Below, in pieces: positions 15,913-24,153 of a stretch of DNA of 64,000 nucleotides. This DNA comes from Bacteroidota bacterium (lineage in GTDB: Bacteria > Bacteroidota > Bacteroidia > Bacteroidales > P3). The position numbers and the translations under genes were made by a program. The notes beneath the pieces were generated by a model that worked only from the letters and a program-made list of their open reading frames with translations, did no database searches and was not told the origin of the DNA. Each line of letters opens with the position of its first letter. Position 1 is the first letter of the stretch. Location: NCBI GenBank assembly GCA_023415495.1, contig JAEZKK010000014.1, forward strand, positions 1 to 64,000, written 5' to 3'.

Positions 15913-17445
15913 TTATTTAGCTACTCTTTCTAACCATTTAAGCATAAATATCATTGTAAACATTGATATCAAACATGCTGCTACGAATATAGTCCAAGTT
16001 GCCCACACAGGAATGCTATTATAGAATATTACACCGATAAATAGTAATTGGTTACCCAATGCAGTTGCACTTAACCAACCTCCTTGCATAATACCTTGGT
16101 ATTTTGGAGGAGCAACCTTAGAAACGAATGCGATTCCAAGTGGAGAAATAAATAACTCCGCTACTGTTAAGATTAAATATGTACCGATTAATAACCATGG
16201 AGTAACTCTCATCGCATCTGGAATACCACCTGCTGCAATTCTTTCTGAAGCTGTTGGAAGTCCTATTGAACCTATTACCATTACAGCAAAAGCTAAGGCT
16301 GCAATACCCATACCAATAGCAATTTTCTTAGGTGTTGAGATTTCAATACCTTTGGCTTTTAACCATCCAAAGAAGCCAATTACAATTGGAGTAAGGAATA
16401 CTACAAATATTGGATTAAATGATTGGAATACCTCGGCTCCCTGAAGGGTAGTAAATCCTAAGTTAATATTTATCATCTGAGTATAGTCATTTGCAAATAA
16501 TGTAAGTGACTGTCCGTTTTGATGGAAAGAGAACCAGAAGAAGATAACAACTGCAAACACTGCAAATAAAGCATAAAGTCTTTGTTTTACTTCCTTAGCA
16601 TCCATTTCTACTGCAGCAGTAGATGTTGTTGAATCAACTACTTTCTTTTGAGATGGATCTGGTAATTGTTTTTTATTAGAAATATAAATCGCAAGTGAAA
16701 TCAACATAGCAATAATTGCTATACCAAAAGAATAATGGTAACCTTGCATAAAGATATTTAAGTATTGAGAAGCAAATGCATCCAAATTGCTGGCATCTCC
16801 ACCAACCTGTGTTGCAAGTTCAGCAAATCTCACCTTAGCATCAGAGGTCATCGCCTCATTACCTTTTATCCATTGATTACAAAGTCCTGGGAGGTCAGCA
16901 TTGAACTCAAAGCCTCTACTTTGTACCCACCAGTTTCTTAATCCTACTGCCATTAATGGAGCAAACATAGCACCAACATTGATAAACATGTAGAAAATTT
17001 GGAAACCTACTTCTCTTTTGTCTTCATATTTTGGATTATCATAAAGCTGACCAACAACTGCTTGAAGGTTACCTTTGAATAAACCGTTTCCAAAAGCAAT
17101 TGAAAACAGACCGAAACAAGTTAGAGCAAGGATTAATGGCATATTCTCAACTGGAGTTTTTGTTGGAATTGCAAGCAGTAGATAACCTACTGTCATTAAT
17201 ACCAATCCAATAAGAATTGTACCCTTATACTTCTTTGTTTTATCAGCAATAAGACCTCCAACCAATGCTAATACATAGATTAAAGCATAAAATACTGAAT
17301 AAATAATAGCTCCTTCAGAACCTGTAAACCCAAACTTATTGTTTAGGAAGAGTAAAAGGATTGCCATCATAATGTAGAAGCCAAAACGTTCTCCCATATT
17401 GGCCAGAGCTGCTGATATCAGCCCTTTTGGATGATTTTTAAACAT
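15913..17445 (-). CDS. POT family proton/oligopeptide symporter
   Basis: 510 residues with about 14 membrane helices. The N-terminus (HPKGLISAALANMGERFGFY) carries the POT signature around ERFxxY on helix 1, and GNGLFKGNLQAVVGQLYDN with FYMFINVGAMFAPL matches the PTR2 motifs. It takes up di- and tripeptides with protons across the inner membrane, which suits a peptide-fermenting anaerobe. It has an insert around 170-215 (GFEFNADLPGLCNQW) as seen in bacterial POT proteins of this group. It stands alone, with its own promoter and terminator. Confidence 0.93.
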   Translation of the reverse strand: MFKNHPKGLISAALANMGERFGFYIMMAILLLFLNNKFGFTGSEGAIIYSVFYALIYVLALVGGLIADKTKKYKGTILIGLVLMTVGYLLLAIPTKTPVENMPLILALTCFGLFSIAFGNGLFKGNLQAVVGQLYDNPKYEDKREVGFQIFYMFINVGAMFAPLMAVGLRNWWVQSRGFEFNADLPGLCNQWIKGNEAMTSDAKVRFAELATQVGGDASNLDAFASQYLNIFMQGYHYSFGIAIIAMLISLAIYISNKKQLPDPSQKKVVDSTTSTAAVEMDAKEVKQRLYALFAVFAVVIFFWFSFHQNGQSLTLFANDYTQMININLGFTTLQGAEVFQSFNPIFVVFLTPIVIGFFGWLKAKGIEISTPKKIAIGMGIAALAFAVMVIGSIGLPTASERIAAGGIPDAMRVTPWLLIGTYLILTVAELFISPLGIAFVSKVAPPKYQGIMQGGWLSATALGNQLLFIGVIFYNSIPVWATWTIFVAACLISMFTMIFMLKWLERVAK

Positions 17446-17501
17446 AGATTTTTTCGATTTAAATTATTAATTAATTGAACTCTATTTTTTAATTTAACGT
17501 G

Positions 17502-17509
17502 CAAATATA
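17502..17509 (-). promoter_or_regulatory. -7 promoter element for the POT gene
   Basis: TATATTTG on the minus strand, about 57 bp upstream of the ATG at 17445. Confidence 0.6.
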
Positions 17510-17565
17510 CTGCATCTTATTGAAATCACCTAAATTTATTTGTGTTTTTTTTCATTTTATAATCG

Positions 17566-17573
17566 TATCTTTG
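17566..17573 (+). promoter_or_regulatory. -7 promoter element for ruvC
   Basis: TATCTTTG, with a TTTG -33 box at 17539-17542. The 27 bp start-to-start distance fits the Bacteroidota consensus. It is 32 bp upstream of the ATG at 17605. Confidence 0.7.
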
Positions 17574-17604
17574 CTCATACTAAAGAATATAAGTATTGAA
17601 TAAA

Positions 17605-18186
17605 ATGTCAAATAAAAACTCTCAAAGGATATTAGGAATTGACCCAGGAACCAATATATTGGGTTTTTCAGTAATAGAAATACAGGGTAAAAGTATAAAA
17701 CTAATTGAAATGAGTGTACTTAAACTTGGAAAGATTGATGATATGTCAAAGAGAATGAAGGTTTTGTTCGACACTATATCAAATGTAATAGATAAATACC
17801 AGCCAGAAATACTATCTATCGAGGCTCCCTTCTTTGGGAAAAATGTTCAATCTATGCTTAAATTAGGAAGAGCTCAAGGCTTATGTATTGCTGCGGCTCT
17901 TAGCAAGGATATACCCTTTTATGAGTACTCTCCAAGGAAGATCAAACAATCAATTACTGGAAATGGAGCAAGCTCTAAGGAGCAGGTTGCCTTAATGCTT
18001 CAAAGAATAATTGAATTTGAAACTATGCCAAAGGATTTAGATGCAACAGATGCATTAGCTGCAGCTGTTTGTCATTCTTATCAAAAAGAATTGGAAATTG
18101 AAACGGTAGATAATAAGAAAATCAAAACTAAGAAATCCTCATCTTGGAGTAGTTTTGTTATAAATAATCCTGGAAAGGTTAAATAG
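17605..18186 (+). CDS. ruvC: Holliday junction resolvase RuvC
   Basis: 193 residues from the ATG at 17605; a TTG three codons earlier is less likely. RuvC cuts Holliday junctions symmetrically together with RuvAB. The acidic active-site set is visible: D in LGIDPGTN, E in LSIEAPFFGKN, and the two aspartates of DATDALAAAVCH. KQSITGNGASSKEQVALM matches the conserved DNA-contact region. The lysine-rich C-terminal tail is longer than in E. coli, as is common in the phylum. It converges on rsmI with an 11 bp gap and no visible terminator. Confidence 0.95.
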   Translation: MSNKNSQRILGIDPGTNILGFSVIEIQGKSIKLIEMSVLKLGKIDDMSKRMKVLFDTISNVIDKYQPEILSIEAPFFGKNVQSMLKLGRAQGLCIAAALSKDIPFYEYSPRKIKQSITGNGASSKEQVALMLQRIIEFETMPKDLDATDALAAAVCHSYQKELEIETVDNKKIKTKKSSSWSSFVINNPGKVK

Positions 18187-18197
18187 ATATATTAAAC

Positions 18198-18869
18198 CTA
18201 TTTATTCCCCTCTACACAGATTACAATTTCTCCTTTTATGGTTTTGGAACTAAAATATTCTATTAAGCTCTCCAAACTTCCTCTTTTATTTTCTTGAAAC
18301 ATTTTAGAAATCTCTCGTGATACGCTTGCTTGTCTATCAGAGCCTAAATATTCAGACAATTGAGTAAGAGTTTTAATTAGTCTATGAGGGGATTCATAGA
18401 GAATTATTGTTCTTTCCTCTTCTTTTAGTTTTTCCAATCTTGTTTGTCTGCCTTTTTTATGTGGAAGAAAGCCTTCAAAACAAAACCTATCCATTGGCAA
18501 TGCCGAATTGACAAGAGCTGGAACAAAGGCAGTAGCCCCTGGCAAGGTATCTACTTCTATACCATTCTTAACGGCTTCTCTAACAAGCAAGAATCCAGGG
18601 TCGCTTATTCCTGGCGTTCCTGCATCGCTTATCAATCCAATATTCTCTCCCATCTTTATCCTATCAATTATGGATTCTATTTTTTGGTGCTCGTTAAATA
18701 TATGGTAAGAAAGAAGTGGTGTTGAAATTTCAAAATGTTTTAATAATGGCTTTGAGGTTCTGGTATCCTCGCATAATATTAAATCAACCTCCTTTAATAT
18801 CCTTATTGCTCTAAGAGTAATATCTTCTAAATTTCCAATTGGGGTAGGTATTAAATATAAGGTTGCCAT
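18198..18869 (-). CDS. rsmI: 16S rRNA (cytidine1402-2'-O)-methyltransferase
   Basis: A 223-residue tetrapyrrole-methylase-fold enzyme that methylates the ribose of C1402 in the 16S decoding centre using SAM. Seen: LYLIPTPIGNLEDITLRAIR, LILCEDTRTSKPLLKHF, GLISDAGTPGISDPGFLLVR, TLPGATAFVPALVNSALP and LYESPHRL. It lies five bases after trpS on the same strand. It is slightly shorter than E. coli RsmI, which has an extra C-terminal domain, but normal for Bacteroidota. Confidence 0.95.
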   Translation of the reverse strand: MATLYLIPTPIGNLEDITLRAIRILKEVDLILCEDTRTSKPLLKHFEISTPLLSYHIFNEHQKIESIIDRIKMGENIGLISDAGTPGISDPGFLLVREAVKNGIEVDTLPGATAFVPALVNSALPMDRFCFEGFLPHKKGRQTRLEKLKEEERTIILYESPHRLIKTLTQLSEYLGSDRQASVSREISKMFQENKRGSLESLIEYFSSKTIKGEIVICVEGNK

Positions 18870-18874
18870 AGGGT

Positions 18875-19870
18875 TTAGAATTTTTTAAATCCTATAATTT
18901 CTCTAACCTCAGAGATAGTCTTTCTTGCGCTTTCTCTTGCTTTTTCACTTCCTAACTCCACAACCTCTCTAAGATAATTCATATCAGATTCTACTTCCTT
19001 AATTCTTTCTCTATAAGGGGAGGTAAATTCTATCATATCAACGGCTAATTGTTTTTTCATATCCCCATAACGAATTGAACAATTATTATATGCCTCTTCA
19101 AAATAAGATACTGTATCCATAGGAGAAACCAATTTCATTAATGAGAATAGGTTTTGTATTTCCTGAGGTTTTTCTTGATTAGGACTTGTTGGACCTGAGT
19201 CGGTCTTTGCCCTCATTATCTTTTTTCTTAGCACCTCTGGCTCATCGACAAAAAAGATTGCATTTCCCTCTCCCTCGCTCTTACCCATCTTACCACTTCC
19301 ATCCAATCCTGGCACCTTTACTAATTCGCCTTCAAAATTAAATGCCTTTGGTTCTGGGAAATAATCAACCTTATACATATTATTAAACCTGCCTGCAAAA
19401 GTTCTTGTCATTTCAAGATGTTGTTCTTGATCTTTCCCAACTGGAACCTTTGTTGCCTTATGTATTATAATATCTGCTGCCATTAGAGTAGGATAAGTAA
19501 GAAGTCCTGCATTTACATTATTAGGATTTTGTCTTACCTTGTCTTTGAAAGATGTTACTCTTTCTAATTCTCCTAAATAGGCATTCATATTTAAAAACAT
19601 ATATAATTCAGCAATCTCTGGCAATTGGCTTTGAATATAAATTGTCGCCTTTTGTGGGTCAAGCCCCAAAGCAAGATATTGAGCTAAAATAGTCTTAACA
19701 TTATTATGTAAGTCTTTTGGATTAGGATGTGTAGTTAGGGAATGATAGTCTGCTATAAAAAAATAACAATTATGCTCCTCTTGAAGTCTGATAAAGTTTT
19801 TCAATGCTCCAAAATAACTTCCAAGATGAAGATTCCCTGTTGGTCGCATTCCACTTACAATAGTTTCCAT
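18875..19870 (-). CDS. trpS: Tryptophan-tRNA ligase
   Basis: 331 residues, the standard bacterial TrpRS length. It charges tRNA-Trp. Class I signatures: SGMRPTGNLHLGSYFGALKN (HIGH-type at TGNLHLG) and LDGSGKMGKSEG (KMSKS-type, reading KMGKS). ADIIIHKATKVPVGKDQEQH and MTRTFAGRFN are typical. It sits between butyrate kinase and rsmI on the same strand, 54 bp after buk and five bases before rsmI. Confidence 0.96.
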   Translation of the reverse strand: METIVSGMRPTGNLHLGSYFGALKNFIRLQEEHNCYFFIADYHSLTTHPNPKDLHNNVKTILAQYLALGLDPQKATIYIQSQLPEIAELYMFLNMNAYLGELERVTSFKDKVRQNPNNVNAGLLTYPTLMAADIIIHKATKVPVGKDQEQHLEMTRTFAGRFNNMYKVDYFPEPKAFNFEGELVKVPGLDGSGKMGKSEGEGNAIFFVDEPEVLRKKIMRAKTDSGPTSPNQEKPQEIQNLFSLMKLVSPMDTVSYFEEAYNNCSIRYGDMKKQLAVDMIEFTSPYRERIKEVESDMNYLREVVELGSEKARESARKTISEVREIIGFKKF

Positions 19871-19924
19871 TTTGCTTTAGTCTGAATTATATTAGTATTA
19901 TATGTATAAGGTTGATTTAGTTTA

Positions 19925-21004
19925 TTACTTGTAAATCTTTAGTTCTACTTCTTGGTTTTGTAGCATATAAGCATTCATTGCAAGTGAGCCCATCTCGTCT
20001 TCTCCAGGATAAACATGTACTGGTGCTATAAAACTAATTCGTTCTTTCATTAGTTCAACAAAAGGCTTACTATATGCAATTCCTCCTGTAAGTAAAATTC
20101 CATCAACCTTTCCTTTTAAAACTGTTGCAGCTGCTCCAACTTCTTTAGATACTTGGTATGCCATAGCTTCTTGGATAAATTCAGCTTGTTTATCTCCCTC
20201 TGCAGCTCTGCACTCAACTTGATATGCATCATTTGTTCCTAAATAAGCTACAAATCCACCTTGTCCACAAACCATCTTCTTTATTTCAGCTTGAGAGTAT
20301 TTCCCACTAAAGCATATCTTAATTACTTCATTAACTGGCAAAGAACCTGTTCTTTCTGGAGAGAAAGGACCTTCTCCGTCTAATGCTTGATTAACATCTA
20401 TAACATTTCCTTGATAATGTGCTCCAACACTAATACCCCCTCCAAGGTGAACTACAATTAGATTCATATCTTCATAAGCCTTACCTTCTTGCTTTGCATG
20501 TTTTCTTGCAATAGCTTTTTGGTTTAGAGCATGAAAAATAGAACATCTTGGCATAAGAGGATGACCACTAACTCTTGCTAAATCACTTAATTCATCAACA
20601 ACAACCGGGTCTGCAATAATTGCTCTGGCTCCAGGGATGCTTTCTGCAATATCAGAAGCGATTAATCCTCCAAGATTAGAAGCATGTTGTCCCATTACTC
20701 CAACCTTTAGGTCTTTTTTCATCTCATCATTTACTAACCATACTCCTCCGGAAATTGGTTTTAATAATCCTCCACGTCCAACAATAATATCAAAATCCTT
20801 TAATTCAAAGCCCGCCTCAGCAACTTCCTTAAGAATAATCTCCTTTCTAAAACCATATTGGTCTGAAATATGATCAAAGGCTGCTATCTCCTTTGCTTCA
20901 TGTTTGATGTTTTTCAAAAACAATTGTTTCTCTCTATGATAAACAGCAATCTTGGTCGAGGTTGAACCTGGATTAATTGCAAGAATAAGTTGTCTTTCGC
21001 TCAT
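19925..21004 (-). CDS. buk: Butyrate kinase
   Basis: 359 residues of the acetokinase family, matching Buk in length. It turns butyryl phosphate and ADP into butyrate and ATP, or runs in reverse. Seen: LAINPGSTSTKIAVYHREKQ (phosphate loop), GRGGLLKPISGGVWLVND, VVHLGGGISVGAHYQGNVID, DGEGPFSPERTGSLP and GILLTGGIAYS. The partner phosphotransbutyrylase gene (ptb) is not in the window. Branched-chain substrates are possible. It has its own promoter and may be co-transcribed with trpS. Confidence 0.94.
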   Translation of the reverse strand: MSERQLILAINPGSTSTKIAVYHREKQLFLKNIKHEAKEIAAFDHISDQYGFRKEIILKEVAEAGFELKDFDIIVGRGGLLKPISGGVWLVNDEMKKDLKVGVMGQHASNLGGLIASDIAESIPGARAIIADPVVVDELSDLARVSGHPLMPRCSIFHALNQKAIARKHAKQEGKAYEDMNLIVVHLGGGISVGAHYQGNVIDVNQALDGEGPFSPERTGSLPVNEVIKICFSGKYSQAEIKKMVCGQGGFVAYLGTNDAYQVECRAAEGDKQAEFIQEAMAYQVSKEVGAAATVLKGKVDGILLTGGIAYSKPFVELMKERISFIAPVHVYPGEDEMGSLAMNAYMLQNQEVELKIYK

Positions 21005-21048
21005 ATCTGTATAATTTTAAATTTGATTACTATATTAATTAATAAGTG

Positions 21049-21056
21049 CAAAAATA
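21049..21056 (-). promoter_or_regulatory. -7 promoter element for buk
   Basis: TATTTTTG on the minus strand, about 45 bp upstream of the buk ATG. Confidence 0.6.
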
Positions 21057-21233
21057 CGCTGATTTTTCGAAACCACAAAGCTGAACCTAATATTAGTAAT
21101 CTATAAAACCATATTTCTATAAAACATAATATTACAAGGCTTTATTTAATTTGGATTTTATGAATTCAATTATTATTCGTATTTTCGCAGTCTGAAATAC
21201 TATATATATACAAATAATTTAAATAGAAATTTT

Positions 21234-22523
21234 ATGGGTCAAATTATTGGAATTCATTCAAGACAAATATTGGATTCAAGAGGGAATCCTACCGTAGAGG
21301 TGGAGGTTTATACAGATCAAGGAGCAGTTGGACGTGCAGCAGTACCTTCTGGAGCTTCAACTGGAGTTCATGAGGCTATGGAATTAAGAGATAATGATAA
21401 GGGATATTATCTTGGAAAAGGAGTTCAATTAGCTGTAAATAACGTAAAGACAATCTTAAATAACGAATTAAAAGGTTTTCCTATAACTGAGCAAAATCTA
21501 ATCGATGCTAAAATGATTGAGATAGATGGAACTGAGAATAAGGGTAAGATTGGAGCAAATGCAATTCTTGGTGTTTCACTTGCTTGTGCTAAGGCTGCAG
21601 CAATGGAGACAGGTCAGGAGCTTTATAGATATATTGGAGGAGTTAATGCAAACACTTTACCTATTCCAATGATGAATATTCTTAATGGAGGTTCTCATGC
21701 CGACAATTCAATAGACTTCCAAGAGTTTATGGTTATGCCTGTTGGAGCTCAATCATTCTCACATGCTCTTCAAATGGGTACTGAGGTTTTTCATAACCTT
21801 AAGTCAGTATTGAAATCTAAAGGATATTCTACCAATGTTGGGGATGAAGGAGGTTTTGCACCTAATCTTAAATCTAACCAAGAAGCTATAGAAGTTATTT
21901 TAACTGCTATCGAAAAAGCAGGTTACAAACCTGGTCAAGATATTTATATTGCCTTAGACCCAGCTTCAAGCGAATACTACTTAGCAAAAGAAAATGTTTA
22001 CCATCTTCATAAATCGACTGGCGACAAGCTTACTCCTGCACAAATGGTTGACTATTGGGCTGATTGGGCTAATAAATATCCTATTATCTCTATTGAAGAC
22101 GGTATGGCTGAGGATGATTGGGCTGGGTGGAAACTAATGACAGATAAATTAGGAAGCAAAATCCAATTGGTAGGAGACGATTTATTTGTTACTAATCCTG
22201 CAAGACTTTCAATGGGGATTGAGAAAAATGTTGCTAACTCAATACTTGTAAAGGTTAATCAAATAGGTTCATTAACCGAAACCATTAATGCAGTTAATCT
22301 TGCTTACCGCAATTCTTATACAGCAGTAATGTCTCACCGCTCAGGCGAAACAGAAGACACTACAATTGCAGACTTAGCAGTAGCATTAAATACAGGTCAA
22401 ATCAAAACAGGCTCAGCCTCAAGAACAGACCGTATAGCAAAATACAATCAATTACTAAGAATAGAAGAATCGCTTGGAGAACAAGCACAATACCTTGGTA
22501 AAAACTTCAAATTTGCAAAATAA
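21234..22523 (+). CDS. eno: Enolase
   Basis: 429 residues, full length. It interconverts 2-phosphoglycerate and phosphoenolpyruvate in glycolysis and gluconeogenesis. Seen: ILDSRGNPTVEVEVYTD at the start, GGSHADNSIDFQEFMVMPVG, the catalytic region NVGDEGGFAPNLKSNQEAIE, SIEDGMAEDDW, VGDDLFVTNP, LVKVNQIGSLTET (active-site lysine) and MSHRSGETEDTTIADLAVAL. It stands alone with a terminator at 22541. Its -10 region (TATTTTCG near 21179) is a poorer match to the consensus than most genes here. Confidence 0.98.
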   Translation: MGQIIGIHSRQILDSRGNPTVEVEVYTDQGAVGRAAVPSGASTGVHEAMELRDNDKGYYLGKGVQLAVNNVKTILNNELKGFPITEQNLIDAKMIEIDGTENKGKIGANAILGVSLACAKAAAMETGQELYRYIGGVNANTLPIPMMNILNGGSHADNSIDFQEFMVMPVGAQSFSHALQMGTEVFHNLKSVLKSKGYSTNVGDEGGFAPNLKSNQEAIEVILTAIEKAGYKPGQDIYIALDPASSEYYLAKENVYHLHKSTGDKLTPAQMVDYWADWANKYPIISIEDGMAEDDWAGWKLMTDKLGSKIQLVGDDLFVTNPARLSMGIEKNVANSILVKVNQIGSLTETINAVNLAYRNSYTAVMSHRSGETEDTTIADLAVALNTGQIKTGSASRTDRIAKYNQLLRIEESLGEQAQYLGKNFKFAK

Positions 22524-22540
22524 ACAAAAGCAAACAAAAC

Positions 22541-22582
22541 AAAAAAAAGGCTGTCTCATAATTCACGAGGCAGCCTTTTTTT
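22541..22582 (+). terminator. Rho-independent terminator after eno
   Basis: GGCTGTCTC (22549-22557) pairs with GAGGCAGCC (22567-22575), one mismatch, followed by seven T. Confidence 0.85.
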
Positions 22583-22633
22583 AATTCTAAAACTTCTTGT
22601 TATTGCTCCTATATCTTCTTGTTTATGGTCTAT

Positions 22634-22705
22634 AAGTGGCACTTTGGGGGTATTAAAACTAAGTTATTTGGGCATTAAAACTTCTTACTCGGGAAGTAAA
22701 ATACC
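22634..22705. repeat. Degenerate phased repeat between eno and the MFS gene
   Basis: ATTAAAAC occurs at 22652 and 22674, and AGTAAAAT at 22695, steps of 22 and 21 bp, each preceded by a GGG run. AAGTGGCACTT (22634-22644) is an odd-centred palindrome. It has the same pitch as the clearer arrays but is much decayed. Confidence 0.45.
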
Positions 22706-22709
22706 TGAA

Positions 22710-23912
22710 TTATCCATGATATAATAGGGATTTATTTCTTACGAAGAAGAAACTTAGTACTAATAATAAGGAGCCGGAGGTTAGTAATATCCATTCAACT
22801 TTTACTAAATCGGCAAGGGGACCAAATAATAACATGCTCATTGGAACTGTCGATGAGGCTATCATGCTTAAGACCCCAAATACTCTTCCATGAAACTCTT
22901 CCTCTACTTGGTGCTGGAGAAGTACTGTTGTTGGTGTATGATAAATTGGGATTACAATTCCATATATAAACATTATCCCAAGGTAAATCCAAAACAAAGG
23001 AGTTAAACCAAGTAAAAAGGTTGAGAATCCCATAATAAAAGTTGCAAACGCCATAGTGTGAATCTTATTCTTAAATCCTTTCCAAAGGCTTATCAACACT
23101 CCTCCCAACATCATCCCAATTGAAAATGCAACCTCAATAGCAGTTAGTCGCCAAACCTCATCTCCATAACTTTTAGCAACCTGTAAAGGAGTAAGAAAGG
23201 CTCCTGGTGCAATCAAAAAGAAAAAGAAGGCACAGAAAATAAAGAAATTCTTTAAATAGCCATGATTCTTTATATAACTTAATCCTGCTTTAAGGTCAGC
23301 AAAATAGCTAAGCGTTTGTTTTTGCATAGCCTTGGCATGGGGTGGAACCTTTAGTAAGAAGATTAAAGAAAGAACAGCTATTGTTGCAGTAAATACATCT
23401 ATAAGGAATATTGCTTCAATTGATGCAATACTTAGTACGGCTCCTGCCAACATAGGAGAAAGTAGATTTATTACAGCTTGTATAGAAGAATTGATACCAT
23501 TTATTCTAAACAATTTATCCTTAGGAACAATTTGAGGGAGAAATGCTCCAACAGCTGGAGTTTGAATCCCTCCACCTATTGCTCTTACTGCACTCATTAG
23601 AAATAATAACCATATATAATCGTGTCCAAGCCAGAAAAGAATAGCAAGCAAAAGAGTAGATAGGGCTATCATTGAATCGGAAAGAGCAATAAGTAGTTTC
23701 CTATTATATCTATCTGCCCAAACTCCTGCAAATGGAGCAAGGAAGAAAGTTGGAACAAATCCAAAGACAATTGAAATCATCATCATTGTCCCTGACTTAG
23801 TTTCAAGAGTAATATACCAAAGTATGGCGTATTGAACCAAGGAAGACCCAAAGAGAGAAATTGCCTGACTACCTAAGAATATTGCAGTTTTTTTCTGCCA
23901 ATTTTCCTGCAT
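22710..23912 (-). CDS. MFS exporter, EntS-like
   Basis: 400 residues with twelve membrane helices of the major facilitator superfamily. The loop 2-3 motif reads APFAGVWADRYNRKLLIALS, the classic GxxADRxxRK. The second half repeats it weakly. Similarity in pattern is to the MFS_3 / EntS group of drug or siderophore exporters. The substrate cannot be read from sequence. It is a single gene that converges on eno, with a degenerate 21-22 bp repeat between them. Confidence 0.85.
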   Translation of the reverse strand: MQENWQKKTAIFLGSQAISLFGSSLVQYAILWYITLETKSGTMMMISIVFGFVPTFFLAPFAGVWADRYNRKLLIALSDSMIALSTLLLAILFWLGHDYIWLLFLMSAVRAIGGGIQTPAVGAFLPQIVPKDKLFRINGINSSIQAVINLLSPMLAGAVLSIASIEAIFLIDVFTATIAVLSLIFLLKVPPHAKAMQKQTLSYFADLKAGLSYIKNHGYLKNFFIFCAFFFFLIAPGAFLTPLQVAKSYGDEVWRLTAIEVAFSIGMMLGGVLISLWKGFKNKIHTMAFATFIMGFSTFLLGLTPLFWIYLGIMFIYGIVIPIYHTPTTVLLQHQVEEEFHGRVFGVLSMIASSTVPMSMLLFGPLADLVKVEWILLTSGSLLLVLSFFFVRNKSLLYHG

Positions 23913-23970
23913 ACTTTGTACTATGTGTTTATTAGTGAAACTAAGAGTTTATATATAAGAAATCGAGGTG

Positions 23971-23978
23971 CAAAGTTA
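23971..23978 (-). promoter_or_regulatory. -7 promoter element for the MFS gene
   Basis: TAACTTTG on the minus strand, about 60 bp upstream of the ATG at 23912. Confidence 0.55.
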
Positions 23979-24029
23979 CTACAAAAAATAAATAATAAGT
24001 TTATTTTGTCAGTTAATCGAAAATGTTAT

Positions 24030-24037
24030 ATCTTTGC
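24030..24037 (+). promoter_or_regulatory. -7 promoter element for rpsA
   Basis: TATCTTTG, with a TTTG box at 24006-24009. It leaves a leader of about 110 nt before the rpsA ATG. Confidence 0.65.
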
Positions 24038-24046
24038 AAGCTCAAT

Positions 24047-24087
24047 TTGAATAACTTATCGCTTACTCGATAATAACCTATTCAAAC
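24047..24087 (+). promoter_or_regulatory. Stem-loop at the start of the rpsA leader
   Basis: TTTGAAT (24047-24053) pairs with ATTCAAA (24081-24087), and inside it TTATCG (24057-24062) pairs with CGATAA (24069-24074) around CTTACT. It would form right after the transcription start of the S1 mRNA. S1 is autoregulated in E. coli, so this is a candidate for a similar control site. Confidence 0.5.
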
Positions 24088-24153
24088 AGAGTAAAAACAA
24101 TAGAAATTATGTTTAACCCGATTTAGTAAGAAATCACAATTTATTCATTTTTA

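Noticed and set aside
17596..17604. TTG start for RuvC, three codons upstream
   Set aside because: The ATG at 17605 fits the family N-terminus and the promoter spacing.
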